Shown one piece after another: positions 9,072 through 17,740 of a stretch of 64,000 nucleotides of DNA. The notes under the pieces were generated by a model. It ran no database searches, was not told where the DNA came from, and saw nothing but the letters and a program-made list of their open reading frames with translations. The DNA comes from Singulisphaera acidiphila DSM 18658 (GTDB lineage Bacteria > Planctomycetota > Planctomycetia > Isosphaerales > Isosphaeraceae): the NCBI RefSeq assembly GCF_000242455.2, contig NC_019892.1:7636744-7700743 (forward strand), given 5' to 3'. Numbering within the stretch: the stretch's first letter is position 1; the number at the start of each line of letters is the position of its first letter. The translations under genes were made by a program, and so were the position numbers.

Positions 9072-9872
9072 ATGCGTAAGCCGGGAAAGCGAGCGCTCAT
9101 TATCGGCCTCCTGATCATTCTGGCCCTGGTCGCCATGCCGGGGATGATCTGGATTTCGTTGACCCATCGGCCTCATTTCTATCGGGCCATGGTTCAGGTC
9201 CCGCGCGAACGGCAGGAAGCCGAGGCCCGGCGGTTCGTGACCCAGAGTCTCCAGCTTCGCAATGACATCATCAATGAACCGACCTGGGAGGCGATCTTCA
9301 CCGACCAGGAGGTGAACGCCTGGCTCGCCAAGGACTTGGTGACCGAGTTCGCCGATCAACTTCCTCCCGAGGTCCACGAGCCCCGGATTGTCTTCGGACT
9401 CGACCGAATCACGCTCGCCTTCGAACTCGACCAGGGGCCTGTCCGTTCGGTCGTCTGGGTTGTGGCGCGACCGCGGATCCCTAAGCCCAACGTGCTCGAA
9501 CTGACGTTTGAGAAGATCAGGGCGGGAGTTTTGCCCGTCCCCTCCGAACAGGTGATCGATCGGATCGTCAACCATGCCCGCGCTCAAGGCCTGGACGTCC
9601 ATCGAGAACTGGTCGATCAACTCCCCGTTTTGACCGTGCGCTACAAACCTCACTCCGAGCGGGAGGACGTCCTCCTCGAGCAGGTTCAGATCCGCGAAGG
9701 AGAAATCCGGCTCGCGGGACGCTCGAATCGTGCCAAGGGGGTGGTCGACGCTCCGATCCTGCCCACTCGCAAGGTTCTTCAATCAAGGTTCCCGAGGCGG
9801 AAGAACCAGGAGAAGGGTTCGTCGGCCAATCCGCTCTCGATTCTGAACAAGACCGCCGCCCCGGCGACCTGA
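9072..9872 (+). CDS. Membrane-anchored protein of unknown function
   Basis: The start at 9072 gives a 266-residue protein beginning MRKPGKRALIIGLLIILA, a clear N-terminal signal-anchor; the open frame from 8892 adds only basic leader sequence and contains a promoter. The body is a soluble, presumably extracytoplasmic domain with segments such as WEAIFTDQEVNAWLAKDL and LELTFEKIRAGVLPVPSEQVIDRI. The recurring pattern of inhibiting, helix-rich lipid-binding-like domains is suggestive but not diagnostic. Its last 94 nt overlap, in antisense, the end of the neighbouring minus-strand gene. Confidence 0.75.
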   Translation: MRKPGKRALIIGLLIILALVAMPGMIWISLTHRPHFYRAMVQVPRERQEAEARRFVTQSLQLRNDIINEPTWEAIFTDQEVNAWLAKDLVTEFADQLPPEVHEPRIVFGLDRITLAFELDQGPVRSVVWVVARPRIPKPNVLELTFEKIRAGVLPVPSEQVIDRIVNHARAQGLDVHRELVDQLPVLTVRYKPHSEREDVLLEQVQIREGEIRLAGRSNRAKGVVDAPILPTRKVLQSRFPRRKNQEKGSSANPLSILNKTAAPAT

Positions 9873-10147
9873 GCCCCCTCCAGTTGAAACCGAACTGTTT
9901 CGGACGTCCAGAGACTCGATTGGTACGTTCCGGAATCAATACGGCGAACCGCCCCACGCCCGCCGGAAATCGCCCCTTCGTAGTCGAGGTAGTGTAGTCG
10001 ATGATCGGCCAGCGCCCGCGCAGGGAGGTTGCGCCCCGCGACGATCGCCTCGGCGACGGCCCAGGTTCGCAAGACTCCGTCCCGCTCGAGCATCAGGTCC
10101 CAATGGACCCCATTCCAGCGATGCTCCAGGATCACGAATCGCCCCAT
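9779..10147 (-). CDS. Stand-alone LigD 3'-phosphoesterase-like domain protein
   Basis: This 122-residue protein begins MGRFVILEHRWNGVHWDLML and continues with ERDGVLRTWAV. The pattern F-V-x-x-x-H ... H-W-D-L-x-L-E ... L-x-x-W-A-V is that of the 3'-phosphoesterase domain of bacterial ATP-dependent DNA ligase D. The later LHYLDYEGAISGGRG region also fits. In LigD this domain trims 3'-phosphates at double-strand breaks; here it is not joined to polymerase or ligase domains. The 3' end overlaps the convergent gene by 94 nt, and the overlapping residues (WFFRLGNLD) still fit the family. Confidence 0.8.
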   Translation of the reverse strand: MGRFVILEHRWNGVHWDLMLERDGVLRTWAVAEAIVAGRNLPARALADHRLHYLDYEGAISGGRGAVRRIDSGTYQSSLWTSETVRFQLEGAQVAGAAVLFRIESGLADEPFSWFFRLGNLD

Positions 10148-10477
10148 TTGAATCCCCTCGAGTCACCTCTGTCATTCTCTATCAGACGTAGGTTCCCGCG
10201 TCGCGGTTCCCGAAAGGAACGTAGGCCCCCGAAGTGTCGATCATTTCCGACGCGCCCGAGGTCTGGTGAGGCGTGACACATTGCGGTAACTTGGGATGAC
10301 ACTCTGCAGAGCAGCCTCCCACGACTCCGAGGATCTGATCGCCACGGTCACGAACTTCGGCTCTGGACAAGCGACGCGCCATCCTATTTAACGATCGTGC
10401 CTCCGCCAGGTGGGGATGGAAGCCAGGCCATTCTCCTTTATGACTTGTATGGCGGGGTAGGAAAGGAACGAATCGCG
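10148..10477. other. Leader region of glnA
   Basis: These 330 bp lie between the divergent phosphoesterase-like gene and glnA. A short hairpin (GTTCC-CGAAA-GGAAC near 10205-10219) is visible. No convincing sigma-54 site, tRNA or small gene was found. Confidence 0.4.
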
Positions 10478-11890
10478 GTGACACCGAAAGAGGTCTTGGC
10501 GCAGATCCGGCAGCGTGAGGTGACGACCGTCGACCTCCGCTTCATGGACTTCCCGGGGGTCTGGCAGCACTTTTCGATCCCTGCCGATTCCCTGACCGAG
10601 GAGACGTTCGAGGAAGGGATCGGCTTCGACGGATCAAGCGTGGTCGGCTGGAGGGCAATCAATGAGGCCGACCTCTTGGTGGTCCCGCAGCCCGAGACGG
10701 TCCTGATCGACCCGTTCACCGCGCAGCCGACCCTGACGATGGTTTGCAACATCCAGGATCCGATCACCCAGCAGGACTATACGAGAGACCCGCGAAACAT
10801 CGCCCGTAAAGCAGTCAGCCACATGAGAAGCACGGGGCTGGCCGAAACCTGCCGGCTCGCCCCGGAGCTCGAGTTCTTCGTCTTCGATGACGTCCGGTTC
10901 GACCAACGCGGGCACGAGGCGTATTACCACGTCGACTCCGTTGAGGGGATCTGGAACCGGGGCCGCGCGGAAGGGCCAAACCTGGGCTATAAGCCAGGCT
11001 CGGGACTCGGATACTTCCCCTGCCCCCCCACCGACACGCTCGCCGATCTCCGGACCGAAATGGCCCAGCGCATGGCCGAGTGCGGCATTGCAACCTCGGC
11101 CCACTACCACGAGGTCGCTACCGGCGGCCAGTGCGAGATCGACCTGAACCCCAAGTCGCTCGTCGAGAGCGCCGATCAGGTGATGCTGGCCAAGTACATC
11201 ATTCGCAACGTCGCCCGACGCAACGGCAAGACCGCGACCTTCATGCCGAAGCCGCTCTACGGCGACAACGGGTCAGGGATGCACACGCATTTCTCGCTCT
11301 GGAAGGGGGAAACCCCTCTGCTCGCCGGCAACGGCTACGCCGGACTCAGCGAACTCGGCATGTACGCCATCGGCGGCCTCCTCAAGCATGCCGCGGCGCT
11401 TTCCGCATTCGCGAACCCGACGACCAATAGCTACAAGCGGTTGGTCGAAGGCTTCGAGGCGCCGACGAAACTCGCCTACAGTCGGCGCAACCGCGCGGCG
11501 GTCATCCGGATCCCGATCCACAGCCCCAGCCCCAAGAGCCGCCGGATCGAATATCGCGGCCCCGATAGCGCGGCCAACCCCTACCTGCTGTTCTCGGCGA
11601 TGCTGATGGCGGCGCTCGACGGCATCCAAGGGAAGATGCGCCCTGGCGATCCATTAGACAAAGACATCTACGATCTTCAACCCGAAGAACTTGCCAACGT
11701 ACCGACCGTCCCTCGTTCGCTCGAGGAGTCGCTCAACGCCCTCCGCGCCGATCATGACTTCCTGCTCCGGGGCGACGTCTTCACCTCCGACGTGATCGAC
11801 ACCTGGATCTGGTACAAGCAGACCCACGAGATCGAGGCGCTCCGCGTCCGGCCGCACCCCTACGAGTTTAACCTCTACTACGATGTCTAA
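10478..11890 (+). CDS. glnA: Type I glutamine synthetase
   Basis: GlnA condenses glutamate and ammonia with ATP to form glutamine. The chosen GTG start at 10478 gives 470 residues, the standard GSI length, and follows AAGGA at 10463-10467; the frame from 10397 adds 27 atypical residues. Motifs present are GFDGSSVVGW, ELEFFVFDD, GQCEIDLNP, GNGSGMHTHFSL in the form GDNGSGMHTH, FANPTTNSYKRLV and RRIEYRGPD. A tyrosine at about residue 398 (DIYDLQPEEL) matches the adenylylation site, so control by adenylylation is plausible. A strong terminator follows. Confidence 0.97.
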   Translation: MTPKEVLAQIRQREVTTVDLRFMDFPGVWQHFSIPADSLTEETFEEGIGFDGSSVVGWRAINEADLLVVPQPETVLIDPFTAQPTLTMVCNIQDPITQQDYTRDPRNIARKAVSHMRSTGLAETCRLAPELEFFVFDDVRFDQRGHEAYYHVDSVEGIWNRGRAEGPNLGYKPGSGLGYFPCPPTDTLADLRTEMAQRMAECGIATSAHYHEVATGGQCEIDLNPKSLVESADQVMLAKYIIRNVARRNGKTATFMPKPLYGDNGSGMHTHFSLWKGETPLLAGNGYAGLSELGMYAIGGLLKHAAALSAFANPTTNSYKRLVEGFEAPTKLAYSRRNRAAVIRIPIHSPSPKSRRIEYRGPDSAANPYLLFSAMLMAALDGIQGKMRPGDPLDKDIYDLQPEELANVPTVPRSLEESLNALRADHDFLLRGDVFTSDVIDTWIWYKQTHEIEALRVRPHPYEFNLYYDV

Positions 11891-11897
11891 CACAAAC

Positions 11898-11933
11898 GGT
11901 TGGCTGGGGTCCGAAGCCAGGCCCCAGCCAACC
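11898..11933 (+). terminator. Terminator hairpin after glnA
   Basis: A perfect 12-bp stem (11898-11909 with 11922-11933, GGTTGGCTGGGG) encloses a 12-nt loop, 8 nt after the glnA stop. There is no T tract directly after it. Confidence 0.65.
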
Positions 11934-11988
11934 TAAGATGTGCCATGTGCCGTGAGCAACCCGAGGGTTGACGCCGCCTTTTTTGAAT

Positions 11989-12534
11989 TCAAGAGGAAGA
12001 GACGGAGTGCTCGAGGCTGGCCTTGGGAGGCTCGGGCTGCTCGGTGCGCACTGCGAGGAACATGATTACGATCGCCCCGGCGATAAGCATGTTGTCGGCG
12101 AAGTTGAAAATCGCGCAATCAAAACCCACCGCATCGACATGAAAATGAGCGAAGTCGCGAACGTGCCCCAGCACAACGCGGTCGTAGCAATTGCCCAGCG
12201 CCCCCGCCATGATCAGCCCGAGCGCGGCCGTAAGCCGAGCGTCGGAGGCGCCGCCATAGACGAAGAGGTAGTAGAGAATCGCCAGAGCGGCGATCACCGA
12301 GAGTCCCGCAAAGACGAGACTGCTGTTCGGAAGGCTTCGGCCAAATCCCCAGAGGGCACCGCGATTGAAGCTCGTGTGCAACTCGAGGATGTTCGGGATC
12401 ACCGAAACTGGCCGAGACCCGGGGGGACCAACGCGACTGAAGATGATCGCCTTGGTCGCCAGGTCGAACGCGGCACCCCCGAGGGCAATCGTCCAGAACA
12501 AGGCCCAGCGGGTCCATCCGACCGATTCATTCAT
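11989..12534 (-). CDS. lspA: Lipoprotein signal peptidase (signal peptidase II)
   Basis: LspA removes signal peptides from prolipoproteins in the cytoplasmic membrane. The start at 12534 overlaps the dksA-like stop as ATGA and gives 181 residues, close to the family length. Four hydrophobic segments are visible. Family motifs are the N-terminal DLATK, FNRGALWG, GNCYDRVVLGHVRDF with catalytic D118, and FNFADNML with catalytic D147. The window itself encodes lipobox proteins that would be substrates. Confidence 0.95.
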   Translation of the reverse strand: MNESVGWTRWALFWTIALGGAAFDLATKAIIFSRVGPPGSRPVSVIPNILELHTSFNRGALWGFGRSLPNSSLVFAGLSVIAALAILYYLFVYGGASDARLTAALGLIMAGALGNCYDRVVLGHVRDFAHFHVDAVGFDCAIFNFADNMLIAGAIVIMFLAVRTEQPEPPKASLEHSVSSS

Positions 12535-12917
12535 CCGCGACTCTCCAACTCGCGAGCGCACTGAATACAATGCCGCGTGTAAGGTAAAGCTTGGAGCCGA
12601 GGCCTCGCGATGGGTTCATCGCACTCCTGGCAGCGACCAAACGTGCCGGCGTTGATCCGGTCGAGGGCTTCGTAAACCTGCTCCAAAGTCCCCTGTTCAT
12701 TCTCGATCAGGCCGAGGGTGAACTCCTGGTCGTAGTTCTCGGTGCCAACGTCAGCCATATGAAGCGGCACGTTGGAGAGGTTGCCCGACGAGTCGGGCTG
12801 ATCGCGTCTCAGGGCTTCGTCGGTCATCTGGTCCAGATCACCGCGAAGCCTGGCCCGGAGGTCGACCAGGACCTGCCGGAACGACTCGACTTCATCGCTC
12901 TTTAGAACGCTGGCCAT
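12531..12917 (-). CDS. TraR/DksA-family zinc-finger protein
   Basis: This 128-residue protein has an N-terminal helical region and a C-terminal four-cysteine finger, C96-x2-C99 in CQECDEPI and C117-x2-C120 in HCIQC. This is the DksA/TraR pattern of proteins that enter the RNA polymerase secondary channel in the stringent response. The stop overlaps the lspA start by 4 nt, making a two-gene operon, an arrangement seen in other bacteria. Whether it has DksA activity cannot be told from sequence. Confidence 0.9.
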   Translation of the reverse strand: MASVLKSDEVESFRQVLVDLRARLRGDLDQMTDEALRRDQPDSSGNLSNVPLHMADVGTENYDQEFTLGLIENEQGTLEQVYEALDRINAGTFGRCQECDEPIARPRLQALPYTRHCIQCARELESRG

Positions 12918-13270
12918 GAATCCCCCACCTTAGCAGCGACTGGTGGCGTGGAAGGACGAGCATGCTAGGCCTCTCGTCCTTTCCTGTCAATCCGAACGAA
13001 TGTCGGGGCGGAGCTCCCCGGGTGCAAACCTCATCCCTCCTCTAAACGGAAGAATACTTCCAGCGTACAGCGCCCAAGCCAGGGAAATCCACCCCGAAAA
13101 ACCCGATCTTACCCCGTCGATCGCCCAAAACCGCACGCCCGCCAAGAGTCTGGGACCGGAACCGGGATCGACCTAGCCACCATCGCGGCGAGCAGGGTAG
13201 TGTTACGTCTCGGCGGCCTTCGTCGCGCCATGGCGAGGGGCACGAGACCTCGATCCGAGAGACGAACGCG
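12918..13270. other. Divergent intergenic region
   Basis: These 353 bp separate the minus-strand dksA-like gene from the plus-strand dehydratase. A hairpin with 9-bp arms (AAGGACGAG at 12952-12960 with its complement at 12973-12981) lies in the predicted 5' leader of the dksA-like gene. No gene was seen. Confidence 0.4.
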
Positions 13271-14305
13271 ATGTCCACGATCAGTCCGAAAACAATCTTC
13301 ATCACGGGAGCCACCGGCCTCGTCGGCAGCCACGTGGTCGAGGAAGCGATCCGTAAGGGCCACCGGGTCCGCGCGCTCGTCCGCGCGTCGAGCGATACGC
13401 GATGGCTCGATCAGTGGGGAGTCGACAAAGTTCTCGGCGACCTCGCCGACCCGGAGGCCCTGCGGCGCGGGGCCGACGGCGCGGACTGGATCTTCAACTG
13501 TGCCGCGAAAGTGGGCGATTGGGGAACCCTCGAAGAATTTCGCAGCCTGAACGTCGACGCCTTCCGGCACCTGCTCGATGCGGCCGTGGCCTCGAAAGTT
13601 GAGCGCTTCGTCCATGTGAGTTCGCTCGGTGTCTACGAAGGCCGCGACCACTTCGGAACTGACGAAACGGTCCCCACCGCCGCCGAGTCACTCGATGCCT
13701 ACACGCGATCGAAGGTGGAGGCCGAGGAACTCGCCCTCAGTTATGTCCGGAACCAGGCCTTACCGCTGAGCGTCGTGCGCCCCGGCTTTATCTACGGCCC
13801 GCGCGATCGGACGGTCCTTCCCAAGCTGATCAAGGCCCTGCAATCGGGGCGGTTCGCCTACTTCGGCTCGGGGAACCAGGCCCTCAATTGCATCTACGTC
13901 AAGAACCTCGTCCAAGGGATCTTTCTCGCGGCTGAAGTTCCCCAGGCGATCGGGGAAATCTTCAACGTCACCGATGGAGCGCGCGTCAGCAAACGCCAAT
14001 TCGTCGGCAAGGTGGCCGAATTGGCCCATTTGCGGGCCCCCCGCAAGAAAATCCCGCTCTGGCTCGCCTGGACCTTGGCCGTCCTGATGGAGCGGCGCGC
14101 GAAGCGGCTCAAATCGACGGAACCCCCCTTGGTCAATAAAGCACGCTACAAATTCCTCGGCTTGAACCTCGACTTCTCTACCGCCAAGGCCCAGCGTCTT
14201 CTCGGCTACAAGCCCGCATTCACCACTGAACAAGGACTCGTCGAGGCGATGGCGGACCTGGCCCCGACGACGGCGTCGACCTCCCCGCCCGTTCCTGCTC
14301 ATTGA
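13271..14305 (+). CDS. NAD-dependent epimerase/dehydratase (extended SDR)
   Basis: This 344-residue extended short-chain dehydrogenase has the cofactor loop GATGLVGS at 13-20, an acidic LGDLADPEAL segment, the HVSSLGVY strand and the catalytic pair Y144-x3-K148 in YTRSK, followed by VRPGFIYGPRD. Members act on nucleotide sugars or on sterol-like and other hydroxyl substrates; LKSTEPPLVNKARYKFL near the C-terminus resembles the 3-beta-hydroxysteroid/farnesol-type subgroup. No membrane segment is obvious apart from IPLWLAWTLAVLM, which could associate with the membrane. Confidence 0.88.
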   Translation: MSTISPKTIFITGATGLVGSHVVEEAIRKGHRVRALVRASSDTRWLDQWGVDKVLGDLADPEALRRGADGADWIFNCAAKVGDWGTLEEFRSLNVDAFRHLLDAAVASKVERFVHVSSLGVYEGRDHFGTDETVPTAAESLDAYTRSKVEAEELALSYVRNQALPLSVVRPGFIYGPRDRTVLPKLIKALQSGRFAYFGSGNQALNCIYVKNLVQGIFLAAEVPQAIGEIFNVTDGARVSKRQFVGKVAELAHLRAPRKKIPLWLAWTLAVLMERRAKRLKSTEPPLVNKARYKFLGLNLDFSTAKAQRLLGYKPAFTTEQGLVEAMADLAPTTASTSPPVPAH

Positions 14306-14327
14306 TTCACCCAGAATCACTTGAGTG

Positions 14328-14342
14328 GAACACAACGTGTTC
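14328..14342. promoter_or_regulatory. Operator-like palindrome upstream of the PfpI-like gene
   Basis: GAACAC-AAC-GTGTTC is a perfect 6-bp inverted repeat with a 3-bp spacer, 56 bp upstream of the PfpI start. It could be a repressor site; no regulator is encoded beside it. Confidence 0.3.
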
Positions 14343-14397
14343 GCAATCACCCCGTATCCGTTCCGAATGAAGGGAAAAGAAGGAAAAAAGGCACCCC

Positions 14398-14940
14398 ATG
14401 AACTCCACCCAAGGCAAACGTGTCGCCGTCCTCGTCGAGAAGTTTTACGAGGACCTGGAGCTCTGGTATCCGGTCTATCGGCTCCGTGAGGCAGGCTGCA
14501 ACGTCAGGATCGTCGGCCCCAAAGCCGGCGAAACCTACGCCTCGAAGCATGGCTACCCCGCCAAATCCGACGTCGCCGCCAGCGACGTCAAAGCAAGCGA
14601 TTTTGACGCGATCATCATCCCCGGAGGTTACTCGCCGGATCACATGAGGCGTCATAAATCCATGATCGACCTGGTGACCCAGGCGGCTCAGCAAGGCAAG
14701 GTGCTCGCGGCCATCTGTCACGGTCCCTGGATGCTCTGCTCGGCGAAATGCCTGAAGGGCCGAAAGGTGACCGGCTTCTTTGCCATCCGCGACGACGTCG
14801 AAAACGCGGGCGGAGTCTGGGAAGATGCCGCCGTCGTCCGCGACGGTAACCTCGTCACGAGCCGCACCCCCGACGACCTCCCCGCCTTCATGCAAGGGAT
14901 CCTCGCCGCCCTCAGTGAAGCCAAGCCCGCAACCGCCTGA
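14398..14940 (+). CDS. DJ-1/PfpI family protein (type 1 glutamine amidotransferase-like)
   Basis: This 180-residue DJ-1/PfpI protein has the nucleophile elbow AICHGPWML with C107 and H108, an acidic residue E14 early in the first strand and the IIIPGGYSPD loop. Members are general stress proteins described as proteases, deglycases or chaperones; the precise activity is not readable. AAGGAAAAAAGG lies upstream of the ATG. The gene stands alone and ends in a strong terminator. Confidence 0.92.
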   Translation: MNSTQGKRVAVLVEKFYEDLELWYPVYRLREAGCNVRIVGPKAGETYASKHGYPAKSDVAASDVKASDFDAIIIPGGYSPDHMRRHKSMIDLVTQAAQQGKVLAAICHGPWMLCSAKCLKGRKVTGFFAIRDDVENAGGVWEDAAVVRDGNLVTSRTPDDLPAFMQGILAALSEAKPATA

Positions 14941-14977
14941 CACGTTCGATCCGCCGACGCCCAAATCGTAACCACCC

Positions 14978-15017
14978 GAAACGCTGAGGACCTCATCCTC
15001 AGCGTTTCTCTTTTCCC
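14978..15017 (+). terminator. Rho-independent terminator after the PfpI-like gene
   Basis: A perfect 13-bp stem (14978-14990 with 14996-15008, GAAACGCTGAGGA) with a 5-nt loop is followed by a T-rich tract to 15017. Confidence 0.9.
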
Positions 15018-15322
15018 CTTCCCCCTGCCTTACCACACCGCCATCCATTTTGGTTGATTCTGCGAGATGTAACGAACAAAAGGGCAACCCGCAAAAAGGG
15101 CAACCTGGGGGTTCTTGTGATTTTCTGGGGTCTAGGCCCTTTTCACGTCGATAGATCCCATGCTCTCCAACATCATTCACGGATCCACTGCGGTGGAACT
15201 GGGCGAAGGATGTTCTCCCGATTGATCGAAAAGTCTCCGAGCGGCGCCTCGGTAGCCCGGACAGGGATGTCCCGAGCTCGAGGGTTGCTGGACGTCACTT
15301 ACCAATTCGAGGAGAGATTGCA
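15018..15322. other. Intergenic region before a secreted-protein gene
   Basis: About 305 bp between the terminator and the next gene. No ORF with coding character, RNA gene or repeat was recognised. Confidence 0.4.
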
Positions 15323-16234
15323 ATGACCTTCAGCGCTTTGCTCGCGCTAGGATGGCTCGGCCTGGCCCCCGCCCCACCGGAGCTCGCGCCGCCCCCCCCT
15401 GCTCTCACTCCAGCCGCAGTGGCCGTCCCGGCACCGTCGGACGCGAACGATGCGGTTCCTTCGCCTCCTTCCACGGATTCCGAAGCGGAAGCCAAGGCAC
15501 CGACCTTTACCTTCACGTTAGGCGGCAAATGTGAAAACATTGCTCCTTCCACCCATGGAGATGCCAAAGGGGATGGAAAGGTCGAGGTCGAGGCAGGCGA
15601 CAACCAGGTGAAGGCGGTGCTCGGGGCCGCGGCGGGTGCGAACGTGTTTATCGGTGTGGAGTCGACGGCGACCGAGTCGGTCCACCTGGTTCAAGAGTTC
15701 GAAATCAGTTGCTCTGACGCTTCGATCAGCCAGGTCTATCTCACCCTGGAGAGCAATCTGCTTGGCTTCGTTCGAAGCAAGCACAAGGCCTCGGCCGGGG
15801 TCCGACTGGCCAGCGCGACGATCGCGCCCGTCGGGTGGGCGACAACGCCCTTGGCGGTCAGTTACCCGACCGTTTGCGTCGGAGGTCCCAACGGCTGCAA
15901 CGGCGGCCCGAAGGGGTATAAGTACGAGACGCCTCTCGAACCGGTCAAATCACCACTGATGCCCCTGGGCCGTTATGTCCTCCACGCCACGTTTGTCGTC
16001 AGCGCCTCCGCTGGGGGCTTGCGCGACGCCCACTCCACGGCAATCTTCATGACGGAGAGCGAGGACCTCGACGCCTGGGAGCGAGAGCACGACCCGTTCA
16101 AGGGGGATTCTCATGACGACTTCGGTTTCACGTTGACCCTCAAGGCCGATGCACCTCCCGGCTTCCCCGCCGTCACGCACCGGAAGATGCCCAAACGCGT
16201 CAGCTCACGACCGCGAGCCCGGCAGACCCACTGA
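15323..16234 (+). CDS. Secreted protein of unknown function with a proline-rich N-terminus
   Basis: The 303-residue protein starts MTFSALLALGWLGLAPAPP, a short signal peptide, and is then Pro/Ala-rich to about residue 60. The body contains a central domain with paired cysteines (ISCSD and the VCVGGPNGCNGG loop) and LGRYVLHATFVV, suggesting a beta-rich extracytoplasmic fold. GAGAGATTG upstream serves as a ribosome site. No family was recognised. The gene is followed 46 bp later by a 44-bp perfect palindrome. Confidence 0.75.
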   Translation: MTFSALLALGWLGLAPAPPELAPPPPALTPAAVAVPAPSDANDAVPSPPSTDSEAEAKAPTFTFTLGGKCENIAPSTHGDAKGDGKVEVEAGDNQVKAVLGAAAGANVFIGVESTATESVHLVQEFEISCSDASISQVYLTLESNLLGFVRSKHKASAGVRLASATIAPVGWATTPLAVSYPTVCVGGPNGCNGGPKGYKYETPLEPVKSPLMPLGRYVLHATFVVSASAGGLRDAHSTAIFMTESEDLDAWEREHDPFKGDSHDDFGFTLTLKADAPPGFPAVTHRKMPKRVSSRPRARQTH

Positions 16235-16279
16235 GCCGGGTGTAGGTGCCCCGCTCACCTCAGAATCGAAAACATCAAG

Positions 16280-16323
16280 CCCACCTTGCACGGGAGACCG
16301 GCCGGTCTCCCGTGCAAGGTGGG
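16280..16323. terminator. 44-bp perfect palindrome, probable terminator
   Basis: Positions 16280-16301 are exactly complementary to 16302-16323, 22-bp arms with no spacer, centred on GACCGGCCGGTC. It lies 46 bp after one gene and 70 bp before the sigma gene. As RNA it would be a very stable stem, so termination is the simplest role, though the following DNA is only moderately T-rich. Confidence 0.7.
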
Positions 16324-16393
16324 TTACCATTTCCACTTCATTGGGGAAACAAAACCCTGCAAGATTTCTCCGTCCGCGGCAACAATTCTTTCA

Positions 16394-16969
16394 ATGACGG
16401 AGACCAAACCTTCACCCACTCCTGATGCGCCGGCGGACATCCCCGTCGATTGGGGTGCGACACTGGCCGAGCACGATCGTCGACTGCGAATCGCAGTCAG
16501 TTCGCGACTCGGAGAGCGGCAGGCGGTGGAGGAAGTGATGCAGGAGGTTGCGCTGGCTGCGGTTGCGCAGCACGCACCTCTCACCGAATCGAGCAAGGTG
16601 GGGGCCTGGCTGCGTCAGATCGCAATCCGCCAGTGCTTGCTCTACCGCCGCCGTCGCGGCCGGCAATTCAAGCTCCTGGACCGATTTGTCAGGCGAGGGG
16701 GAGGATCGGCCGAAGAGGGAGCCTCGCCCGACCCGCTCCACTGGCTGATCGACATCGAGCGGGATCAGAACGTCCGGGACGCGCTGGCGAGCCTCCCGAG
16801 CCGCGACGTGGAGATCCTTCTCCTCAAGTACACCGAGGATTGGAGCTACCGCCAGCTTGCCGAACATCTTGGCATCGCGGAGAGCGCCCTGGAAACTCGC
16901 CTTCATCGGGCGCGTCGACGACTTCGTGAGTTACTTGCAAGACGGGATGGGAAAGAGGGGCCGGGATGA
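16394..16969 (+). CDS. ECF-type RNA polymerase sigma factor
   Basis: The ATG at 16394 gives 191 residues; the frame opens at 16286 inside the palindrome, so the longer form is unlikely. Region 2 is seen in VEEVMQEVALAAV and VGAWLRQIAIRQCLL, and region 4 in LPSRDVEILLLKYTEDWSYRQLAEHLG with a helix-turn-helix ending RLHRARRRLREL. The stop overlaps the start of the anti-sigma-like gene by 4 nt, the usual arrangement of an ECF sigma with its membrane regulator. Confidence 0.93.
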   Translation: MTETKPSPTPDAPADIPVDWGATLAEHDRRLRIAVSSRLGERQAVEEVMQEVALAAVAQHAPLTESSKVGAWLRQIAIRQCLLYRRRRGRQFKLLDRFVRRGGGSAEEGASPDPLHWLIDIERDQNVRDALASLPSRDVEILLLKYTEDWSYRQLAEHLGIAESALETRLHRARRRLRELLARRDGKEGPG

Positions 16970-17688
16970 GTTTCACCCACGAGAAACAGGTTGACGACCA
17001 TTGGATTGACCGCCTGGTCGATGGCGAGCTCGAAGAGACCGAGCGGTGCCGCTTGCTCGCCCTCCTCGAAGCCGAACCAGGAGGTTGGAGGCGATGCGCC
17101 CTCGCCTTCCTGGAGGCCCAAACCTGGTCTCGCACATTGACCTTGGCCTCGGCCTCCGTGACCGAGACGCTCGACTCCAACTCTCAAGGCCAGGTCACAA
17201 ATGCTTTGATCCCATTCGACCGGCCGGTGAACCCTCTTCGACCACTCCGAGAACCGGTATCGCGGCGGTTTCCAATCAGAGGAATCCTCGCGGCCGGGAT
17301 CCTGCTTGCCTTCGCATGCGGCTGGCTGGCGGGCGGAGCCACACAGACCTTCCGACCGACGGCGGCACCGCTTCCGACCGGTGGAGCCACCGAGGTTCTC
17401 ACGTCTTTGGACGAGCCGAATCGAGACTCCGATCCAGGCCGAGAGTCGGCCGAACCGCCGGCCCCTGATCAGGCCGAACCGCCGCTCAGGCCGCAGCTTG
17501 AGGTCCCAACATCGAAGGCCGGGGCTCCTCTCGTCCTCACCGACCCCGTCCGCAGAGAGCTGGAACGGCAGGGCTATCATGTCCGACAACGCAGCGGGCT
17601 CGTCTCCATGAAACTGGAGAACGGCCAGAGTTTGGCGGTGCCGGTGGATGAGGTTGAGCTTCGCTACGTAGGCAATCGCATTTACTGA
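16966..17688 (+). CDS. Putative membrane anti-sigma factor
   Basis: The 240-residue protein has a short acidic N-terminal domain (DDHWIDRLVDGELEETE, helical, as in many anti-sigma proteins), a single membrane segment around IRGILAAGILLAFACGWLAGG and a Pro-rich extracytoplasmic tail. No zinc-binding H-x3-C-x2-C motif is seen. It is translationally coupled to the sigma gene. The C-terminal RQGYHVRQRSGLVSMKLENGQSLAVPVDEVEL segment is a small conserved-looking domain of unknown role. The function is inferred from position and topology. Confidence 0.75.
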   Translation: MSFTHEKQVDDHWIDRLVDGELEETERCRLLALLEAEPGGWRRCALAFLEAQTWSRTLTLASASVTETLDSNSQGQVTNALIPFDRPVNPLRPLREPVSRRFPIRGILAAGILLAFACGWLAGGATQTFRPTAAPLPTGGATEVLTSLDEPNRDSDPGRESAEPPAPDQAEPPLRPQLEVPTSKAGAPLVLTDPVRRELERQGYHVRQRSGLVSMKLENGQSLAVPVDEVELRYVGNRIY

Positions 17689-17740
17689 GGCTTCATCAGA
17701 TTGCTCGGTATTCTCTTTTGATCCAAACAAGGAGACTGTG

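Noticed and set aside
12952..12981. Hairpin in the dksA-like leader as a riboswitch or terminator
   Set aside because: A 9-bp stem alone, without a known aptamer or T tract, is not enough for a functional call.
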